The notes below the pieces were generated by a model that worked only from the letters and a program-made list of their open reading frames with translations, made no database searches and was not told the origin of the DNA. Positions 58,356-64,000 of a stretch of DNA of 64,000 bases are shown piece after piece (the first letter of the stretch is position 1; each line of letters starts with the position of its first letter). The DNA is from JAMQKA01 sp034521835 (GTDB lineage: Bacteria; Bacteroidota; Rhodothermia; Balneolales; Balneolaceae), in NCBI GenBank assembly GCA_034521835.1, contig JAXHMA010000001.1, forward strand, positions 186,001-250,000, in the 5' to 3' direction. A program made the translations under genes and the position numbers.

Positions 58356-59222
58356 ATGGAAACAATACAAAATCGCATCCAGGAGATGACCGACCAGCTA
58401 CTGGTGCTAATACCAGATTTAACCCTGGCACTTCTTGCAATAGTCGTATTTCATTTTCTGGGTAGAGGAATACGGGTGACTTACAGGCGCATGCTGGAAA
58501 AGCGGAAATTATCTTCAGCCCATGTCACATTTTTTGGCAAATTTATCTATGGTTTGGTACTGCTGGCGGGCATACTGCTCGCATTGAATATCATAGGTTT
58601 ATATGGGCTGGCGGGCAGCATCCTGGCTAGTGGTGGAATCACTGCTATCGCCCTCGGTTTCGCCTTCCGGGATATAGGAGAAAATCTGCTGGCGGGATTT
58701 TTTCTGGCTTTCAGCCGACCGTTTAATCCAGGCGATCTTATCGAGTCGGAGGGATTGCTCGGTCGGGTTAAGACCATAGAGTTGCGCTACACTCATATTC
58801 GAACCGAGGAGGGCTGCGATGTATATATTCCCAGCGGACAGATTTTTAAAATGCCGCTTAAAAACTACACGCGGGATGGTTTGCAGCGGGCTGCCTTTAC
58901 CATTGGCATCGATTATGGGGATGATGCCCAGAAGGCCTGCAAAGTCCTGGAGAAGAGAATAAAAAGTATCGATGTAGTACTGACGGATCCGGCAGCGTCC
59001 GTTCAAATACAGGGGTTTACCCCGACCTATGTTGAACTGAGTGTCTATTTCTGGATTAACGCAATGAACCCAGAAATATCACTTCCTGCTAAAAGGACCA
59101 AAGTGATGCAACAGTGCAGGCTGGCTCTCCTTGAGCAAGAGTTTACCTTTAGTTCAGGTGTAACTACAGCACTGGAGATGGATCATCTTGATATAAATGT
59201 ACGCCAGGCCGATACTGCATGA
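58356..59222 (+). CDS. Small-conductance mechanosensitive channel (MscS family)
   Basis: 288 residues, intact. Three transmembrane helices; TM3 and the pore-lining region read 'LAGSILASGGITAIALGFAF' and 'RDIGENLLAGFFLAFSRPFN', close to the MscS signature. The beta domain follows: 'PGDLIESEGLLGRVKTIELR', 'IRTEEGCDVYIPSGQIFKMP', then an alpha-beta C-terminal part ('VQIQGFTPTYVELSVYFWIN'). It opens when membrane tension rises, preventing lysis on hypo-osmotic shock. Start ATG 58356. It is separated from tRNA-Gly by about 180 bases and from purF by 114. Confidence 0.93.
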   Translation: METIQNRIQEMTDQLLVLIPDLTLALLAIVVFHFLGRGIRVTYRRMLEKRKLSSAHVTFFGKFIYGLVLLAGILLALNIIGLYGLAGSILASGGITAIALGFAFRDIGENLLAGFFLAFSRPFNPGDLIESEGLLGRVKTIELRYTHIRTEEGCDVYIPSGQIFKMPLKNYTRDGLQRAAFTIGIDYGDDAQKACKVLEKRIKSIDVVLTDPAASVQIQGFTPTYVELSVYFWINAMNPEISLPAKRTKVMQQCRLALLEQEFTFSSGVTTALEMDHLDINVRQADTA

Positions 59223-59336
59223 TTTATTTGGAAAAGAGAGCAGATGGTAAAAATCTAACCGATTCCAAGCTATCAATTAGCTTTACAATTTCTTAATTTT
59301 ACCCGCTTAAAACCAATTGGAATGTGAATAAATTTC

Positions 59337-60841
59337 ATGACCGATAAACCACGCGACTACTGCGGCATTTTTGGGATTTACGATCATCCCGATGCCGCAC
59401 TGCTCACCTACTACGGGTTACATGCACTTCAGCACCGGGGGCAGGAATCAGCCGGCATCGTTACATCCTGTTTTGACAGTGAGAAAGACCGCTGGATCAT
59501 GCCAATGCATAAAGATTTCGGTTTGGTACTGAATGTGTTTGACGATCACAAAATTTTGGACCAGGATCTGCAGGGCAGGGCTGCCATCGGCCACAACCGG
59601 TATTCAACGACCGGATCCGCCCGCAATCCGGCTAATATTCAGCCATTCAGGGTGCACTATCGCGACGGTAATGTTGCGGTGGGGCACAACGGAAACCTGG
59701 CCAACGCCAAGCAGATTCGGGCAAGGCTGAGGGACAAAGGGGTGATCTTTCAAAGCACTTCGGACACCGAACTGATTCTTCACCTTATTTCTCACAGTAA
59801 GGAGAAGAACCAGATCGACCAAATACTGGATGCCCTCAACCAGATTGAAGGCGCCTACAGCCTGATGATGCTCACCGATAATCGACTGATTGCCGTGCGC
59901 GATCCCAACGGATTTCGGCCCCTGGCTATAGGCAAGGTGGATGGTTCTTACTGCGTAGCCAGCGAAACCTGTGCGTTCGATATTATCAACGCCGAATATG
60001 TGCGGGATGTAGAGCCGGGCGAAGTGCTCGTAATCGACCAAGAAACCCTGAAAACGGGGGAACCGACCTCATCTTTCTGCAGCCTGAACACGGTACGGAT
60101 ACCAGCCAGTGTATTTTTGAGTATGTTTATTTTTCGCGGCCAGATAGCAAAATTTTTGAGGAAAATGTAGACAAAGTTCGTCGAAACCTGGGCAAATACC
60201 TGGCCAAAGAACATCCTATTACCGAGGTGTGCAAAAAGATACCGGTCGATAAAAAACCGATCGTCATTTCCGTGCCAGATTCCAGCAACACCGCAGCCCT
60301 GGGATACGTGCATGAGAATCAGAAGTTTGGGCATGAGTGTAAATTTGAGATCGGCCTGATCCGAAACCACTATGTAGGCCGCACCTTTATTTCGCCAGGT
60401 CAGAAATCGAGGGAGCAGAAAGTACGCACCAAATTCAATACCGTACAAGGTGTTATTGAAGGTCGTTCTGTAATTATTGTGGATGATTCCATCGTGCGTG
60501 GAACCACCTCGCGGTATCTTGTGGATATGATTCGAGATGCCAATCCCAGAGAGATCCACTTTCTGGTGAGTTCTCCGCCGATTATCAGCCCCTGTTATTA
60601 CGGGATGGATTTTCCAAGCCCTGAAGATGAATTGATGGCCAACCGTTTTGATCGGGATATCTCCATGATGGCCAAGGAGATCGGGGTAGACAGCCTCCGG
60701 TATCTTTCACCAGATGGGCTCGTAAATGCGGTGAAAGAAGCTAATATTTCAGAAAAGGGATACTGTACGGCTTGCTTTACGGAGAAATATCCCGTGCCCG
60801 TTAATTTTGGGGTAGAAAAAGAGGAAAACGAGATTGTTTAA
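59337..60841 (+). CDS. purF: Amidophosphoribosyltransferase, one frameshift
   Basis: About 500 residues. Cys9 of 'MTDKPRDYCGIFGIYDH' becomes the N-terminal nucleophile after propeptide removal. Glutaminase domain: 'LHALQHRGQESAGIVTS', 'AAIGHNRYSTTGSARNPANI' and 'VAVGHNGNLAN'. After the frame change near 60100: the phosphoribosyl-transferase half 'VDKKPIVISVPDSSNTAALG', PRPP loop 'VIIVDDSIVRGTTSRYLVDM', and Cys residues in 'IISPCYYGMDF' and 'GYCTACFTEKYP'. With the Cys at 'SQCIFEYVYF' these are the four [4Fe-4S] ligands of the B. subtilis-type enzyme. First committed step of purine synthesis. The stop TAA (60839-60841) overlaps the engB ATG by one base. Confidence 0.96.
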
Positions 60842-61431
60842 TGCAGTTTAAGAAAGCAAATTTTGTAACTAGTGCTCCTTCACTTGCCGAATGTCCCGAT
60901 CCCCTTTACCCGGAAGTGTGCTTTGCCGGTCGTTCCAATGTGGGTAAATCATCGCTCATCAATTCACTATTGCGGCGCAAAGGGTTGGCCCACACCAGCA
61001 ACACTCCGGGCAAAACTCAGCAGATGAATTACTACCTGGTGGACGAAACGAGTTATTTTGTAGATTTACCGGGATTTGGCTATGCTAAGGTGCCCAAAGA
61101 GGAACGTGAGCGTTGGGGTCGCGATATTCGTGACTATCTTTTGAAACGGTCGACTCTTCGTCTGGTTATACACTTGGTAGATATTCGGCATGAGCCCACA
61201 GATCTGGATGAGCAGTTTTTTTATTGGCTGGGGGCAAACCGACTGCCGTTTTGTGTGGTACTGACCAAGAGCGATAAGCTTTCACGCAATAAGCAAAACC
61301 AATCTAAATTCCGGTTAGAAGATATTTTGGATGATATGAATATTGAAGTTCCTATTATAGTGAGCTCATCCGAAAACAGCACCGGCACCGATCAATTACG
61401 AACTCTAATATCAGATTTTTTAGAAGTATAA
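60841..61431 (+). CDS. engB: Ribosome-biogenesis GTP-binding protein EngB/YsxC
   Basis: 196 residues, intact. TRAFAC GTPase: G1 'FAGRSNVGKSSLINSLL', G2 Thr in 'HTSNTPGKTQQMNYYLVD', G3 'YFVDLPGFGYAKVPKEER' and G4 'VVLTKSDKLSRNKQNQSK'. Needed for assembly of the large ribosomal subunit. Translationally coupled to purF by the TAATG overlap. No signal peptide, cytoplasmic. Confidence 0.95.
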   Translation: MQFKKANFVTSAPSLAECPDPLYPEVCFAGRSNVGKSSLINSLLRRKGLAHTSNTPGKTQQMNYYLVDETSYFVDLPGFGYAKVPKEERERWGRDIRDYLLKRSTLRLVIHLVDIRHEPTDLDEQFFYWLGANRLPFCVVLTKSDKLSRNKQNQSKFRLEDILDDMNIEVPIIVSSSENSTGTDQLRTLISDFLEV

Positions 61432-61452
61432 AAACAAACCATAATAGAATCC

Positions 61453-63044
61453 ATGTCTTACAAAATATTACTTGCAGATAACGTAGATCAACGTTGTGAA
61501 AAAGTGTTCTCTGACCGCGGTATGAAAGCCGTACGCAAAACAAGTTTAACCGATGAGGAGCTGTATGAAGAGATTGCCGACTACGATGGCATTGTTGTTC
61601 GCAGTTCTACAAAAATTACGCCCGAACTCCTAAAGCACGCTGACAATTTGAAAGTAATTGGCCGTGCCGGTGTCGGGGTTGATAATATTGACATTCCCGC
61701 TGCCACCGCCCACGGCGTACTCGTAATGAATACGCCAGACGGGAACACTATTTCTACAGCAGAACACACCTGTGGGATGATTCTGGCTATTGCGCGTAAC
61801 ATTCCGCAATCAGTTGACAAAGTGAAAAATGGCGGCTGGGATCGTAAAAAGTACATGGGTACCGAGGTACACAGCAAAACATTGGGAATTGTGGGACTCG
61901 GAAAAATTGGCTCAGAAGTAGCCAAGCGTATGCAGGAATTTGGTATGACGGTCAAGGCGTATGATCCATTTGCCTCCCACGAAAAAGCGCAGAGTATAGG
62001 CGTCGAGCTGGTCGAGCTGGATGAGCTGCTTGGCATGGCTGATTTCCTGACTGTGCACACCCCGCTCACGGAAAAAACGAAAGGACTGATCTCAAAAGAG
62101 AAAGCCGACAAAATGAAGAAAGGCATGTTCCTGGTAAACTGCGCCCGCGGCGGTATCTATGAAGAAGCTGATCTACCCGGTTTGCTTGATGAAGGCGTGC
62201 TGGCAGGCGTTGCATTGGATGTGTACACCCAGGAGCCACCATCAGAGGAGCTGTATGAATTACTGAAGCATCCAAAAATTATTTCTACTCCACACCTTGG
62301 GGCCTCCACTGAAGAGGCCCAGGAAAAGGTGGCCGAGCAGATCGCTTACCAGATGTCAGATGCACTGGAGGAGAAAAGCTTTAAAGGTAGTCTGAATGGC
62401 AAGTCGATCTCTCTGATCACCAATGAAGAAGTACAGCCTTACCTGGCGCTGGCCGAAAACTGGGCAGTATGGCGATTCAGTTGGCCCCCGAGCATACCAG
62501 TACCTTCTCTTTTGAATATTCCGGGGAATGCGCAAAATACGCCGATGTGCTTACCGACTCCATCCTCAAAGGGATGCTTTCGCACCACGTTAGTGAGGCG
62601 ATCAACCTGATTAACGCCCGTCATTATTCTGAAGATCGCGGCTTTAAGATCAAGGAAACAACCGCTAGTGAAACCAAGACTTTTAATGAGCTGGTTACAA
62701 TTAGCATAGACGGAGATGCCGAATACAAGGAAATCTCTGCAACAGTGTTTGGTGATGAAGACTACCGCATCGTCATGATTGATGGATTTGGCATTGAACT
62801 TCGACTGGAAGGCGATATCCTGATGTACAAAAATATAGACAAACCAGGCATGCTGGCAGCGGTTAGTGGTGCACTTGCCGAGCAGGGTATCAATATTGCT
62901 TCCCTCAGCCTGGGCCGTACGCAGAAAGGCTCAAAGGCGATTACAGCGGTTGCAGTTGATAAGCCGCTCACGGACAGCGAGCTTGAAAAGATCATAAAGC
63001 TTGACGGTGTGGAAGGTCTTCATTACGTCAGTTTGACTTCATAA
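61453..63044 (+). CDS. serA: D-3-phosphoglycerate dehydrogenase, one frameshift
   Basis: About 530 residues, the long SerA form. Substrate domain 'YDGIVVRSSTKITPELLKHA', NAD domain 'GIVGLGKIGSEVAKRMQEFG' (GxGxxG), 'LVNCARGGIYEEADLPGLLD', and the catalytic His region 'STPHLGASTEEAQEKVAEQI'. After the frame change near 62465: the intervening domain ('TSTFSFEYSGECAKYADVLT', 'KGMLSHHVSEAINLINARHY') and the C-terminal ACT regulatory domain ('LMYKNIDKPGMLAAVSGALA', 'INIASLSLGRTQKGSKAITA'), which senses serine in many homologues. It oxidises 3-phosphoglycerate, the first step of serine synthesis. Start ATG 61453, 21 bases after engB, so probably in the purF-engB-serA unit. Confidence 0.95.
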
Positions 63045-63119
63045 AAATGTTCATGCGGAATCTGATCTTTCTGCATAAATAAATGTTTGACTTTACAGCT
63101 CCAATTAACAGGACCTGCT

Positions 63120-63518
63120 ATGCATATAGATCATATCGGGATTGCCGTTAAAAACCTGGAAAAGGCGATAGAAACCTATGAGTCTCTACTTGATACGGAA
63201 TGCTACAAGCGGGAAATAGTGGATAGCCAGCAGGTGGACACGGCTTTTTTCCGCACCGGCGAATCGAAGGTTGAGCTTCTGGGAGCGGCCGGGGAGAACT
63301 CGGTTATCAAAAAATATGTGGATAACCATGGAGAGGGTATGCATCATGTAGCGTTCGAAGTGGAGGATATACATAAAGAAATGGATCGGCTCCGGGAGGA
63401 AGGGTTTCGGCTACTCAGCGAAGAGCCGGTTGAGGGCGCTGATAATAAACTGGTTGCCTTTGTTCATCCCAAGGATAACAATGGCGTATTGGTTGAACTT
63501 TGTCAAAGCAAAAGTTGA
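63120..63518 (+). CDS. mce: Methylmalonyl-CoA epimerase
   Basis: 132 residues, intact, from ATG 63120. Vicinal-oxygen-chelate fold: 'MHIDHIGIAVKNLEKAIETY' opens the family, followed by 'FRTGESKVELLGAAGENS', 'NHGEGMHHVAFEVEDIHKEM' (His ligand) and 'VAFVHPKDNNGVLVELCQ' (Glu ligand). It interconverts (2R)- and (2S)-methylmalonyl-CoA on the propionate/succinyl-CoA route. Length is typical. The purine stretch 'aggac' lies just upstream. Methylmalonyl-CoA mutase genes are not in the window. It may be read with serA. Confidence 0.93.
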   Translation: MHIDHIGIAVKNLEKAIETYESLLDTECYKREIVDSQQVDTAFFRTGESKVELLGAAGENSVIKKYVDNHGEGMHHVAFEVEDIHKEMDRLREEGFRLLSEEPVEGADNKLVAFVHPKDNNGVLVELCQSKS

Positions 63519-63594
63519 GTTTTGACCGGTATACTCTTACCTTGTGCATCATTTAATACGATGCAGTTATCAGCAATTGCATGTAACATATTTT

Positions 63595-63668
63595 CGGGAC
63601 GTGGCGCAGTCCGGTAGCGCACACGACTGGGGGTCGTGGGGTCGCAGGTTCAAATCCTGTCGTCCCGA
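63595..63668 (+). tRNA. tRNA-Pro (anticodon GGG)
   Basis: A 7-bp acceptor stem cgggacg/cgtcccg (63595-63601 and 63661-63667) with discriminator A at 63668. D-arm 'gcgcagtccggtagcgc'. The anticodon stem cacga/tcgtg encloses 'ctggggg', anticodon GGG. T-arm 'gcaggttcaaatcctgt'. CCA is not encoded. Confidence 0.96.
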
Positions 63669-63673
63669 CTATT

Positions 63674-63717
63674 AAGGCCTTTTGATAGCTCAACAGCTAT
63701 TGAAAGGCCTTTTTTAT
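63674..63717 (+). terminator. Rho-independent terminator after tRNA-Pro
   Basis: Arms 63674-63690 (aaggccttttgatagct) and 63695-63711 pair with two mismatches, and a T-rich run follows. It starts 5 bases after the tRNA end. Confidence 0.92.
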
Positions 63718-63970
63718 TTTGCCAAATAAATTTTCTCTGGGGGAACAATTTTATGCTTTTACTAGTAGATATAAGATGCCTTCTCCATTTTTATATTATT
63801 AATTATTAAGAATTTATAAGATATTTAGTATAAATATTTACTAGATAGATAGTTTTTACAGTATTTTGGGAAAAATTGCTACAAAATGAATGATAAGTCA
63901 GTAAAAAGTGATATATTTATTAAGAACTTTTAATGAAGTTAATAAATAGCTTAGGACATTGAGGTTCACT

Positions 63971-64000
63971 ATGTTGAAAAATGTAGATTTTACTGCTCTG
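63971..64000 (+). CDS. Possible start of a gene cut by the window edge
   Basis: ATG at 63971 opens 10 codons ('MLKNVDFTAL') to the end of the window. The preceding ~250 bases are very AT-rich, as expected for a leader and promoter. Too short to identify. Confidence 0.25.
   Translation, partial: MLKNVDFTAL

Noticed and set aside
1..64000. CRISPR array, prophage or integrase-marked genomic island
   Set aside because: No regularly spaced direct repeats, cas genes, phage structural genes or integrase were seen; neither tRNA is followed by an integrase or an obvious attachment duplicate.

Overview
The window reads as chromosomal DNA of a Gram-negative, outer-membrane bacterium. It carries a TonB-dependent receptor, TamA/TamB, lipoproteins with lipoboxes, DUF5916 outer-membrane proteins, a class II DAHP synthase and a Bacillus-type (Fe-S) PurF. 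The gene styles suggest the Bacteroidota/Balneolota/Rhodothermota side of the tree, most like Balneolota; this is inference, since no rRNA is present. Base composition is mostly near 45-50% GC, with clear GC-rich patches between about 4.7 and 9.7 kb.

Layout. 0-2 kb: the end of an AraC-type regulator, then a frame-broken IS1380-family transposase with palindromes next to it. 2.3-13.5 kb: an accessory catabolic block with a BBE-type flavin oxidase, a secreted SnoaL-like protein, a tannase/feruloyl-esterase-family enzyme, a GC-rich DUF5916 outer-membrane protein, a 3' remnant of a second tannase, a PQQ quinohaemoprotein dehydrogenase and a second DUF5916 protein. 13.6-18.1 kb (minus strand): FetAB exporter, Kef-type K+/H+ antiporter and a DJ-1/PfpI protein. 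18.1-25 kb (minus): a metal, mainly copper, handling group (PCuAC chaperone, OprC/NosA-like TonB receptor, Cys/His-rich secreted protein, SCO1, CDF transporter), plus a CBM48 mini-protein and a tiny DUF3309 protein. 25-35 kb: M14 carboxypeptidase, TamA-TamB, M29 aminopeptidase, DUF1761. 35-48 kb: ClpB, macro-domain protein, S1/P1 nuclease, DUF2784, the proteostasis trio DnaJ-HtrA-Hsp20, class II DAHP synthase and a WG-repeat lipoprotein. 48-64 kb (plus): housekeeping genes UvrA, SecD, SecF, STAS protein, PurA, a RuBisCO-like protein coupled to a cupin, tRNA-Gly, MscS, PurF-EngB, SerA, methylmalonyl-CoA epimerase and tRNA-Pro.

About two dozen genes, including ones normally indispensable (purA, secD, secF, uvrA, purF, serA), are split by one or more frameshifts although the protein sequence stays well conserved on both sides. 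The simplest reading is uncorrected indel errors in the assembly. I therefore give whole-gene spans for these and call them CDS, not pseudogenes, except where decay is clear (IS1380 transposase, tannase remnant).

The most interesting signals are: the RuBisCO-like protein plus cupin pair, which matches the MTA-isoprenoid shunt; the mosaic-GC tannase/DUF5916/PQQ-dehydrogenase block with a duplicated tannase tail; the copper-acquisition cluster with an unrecognised Cys/His-rich protein; and several long palindromic intergenic repeats of related design.
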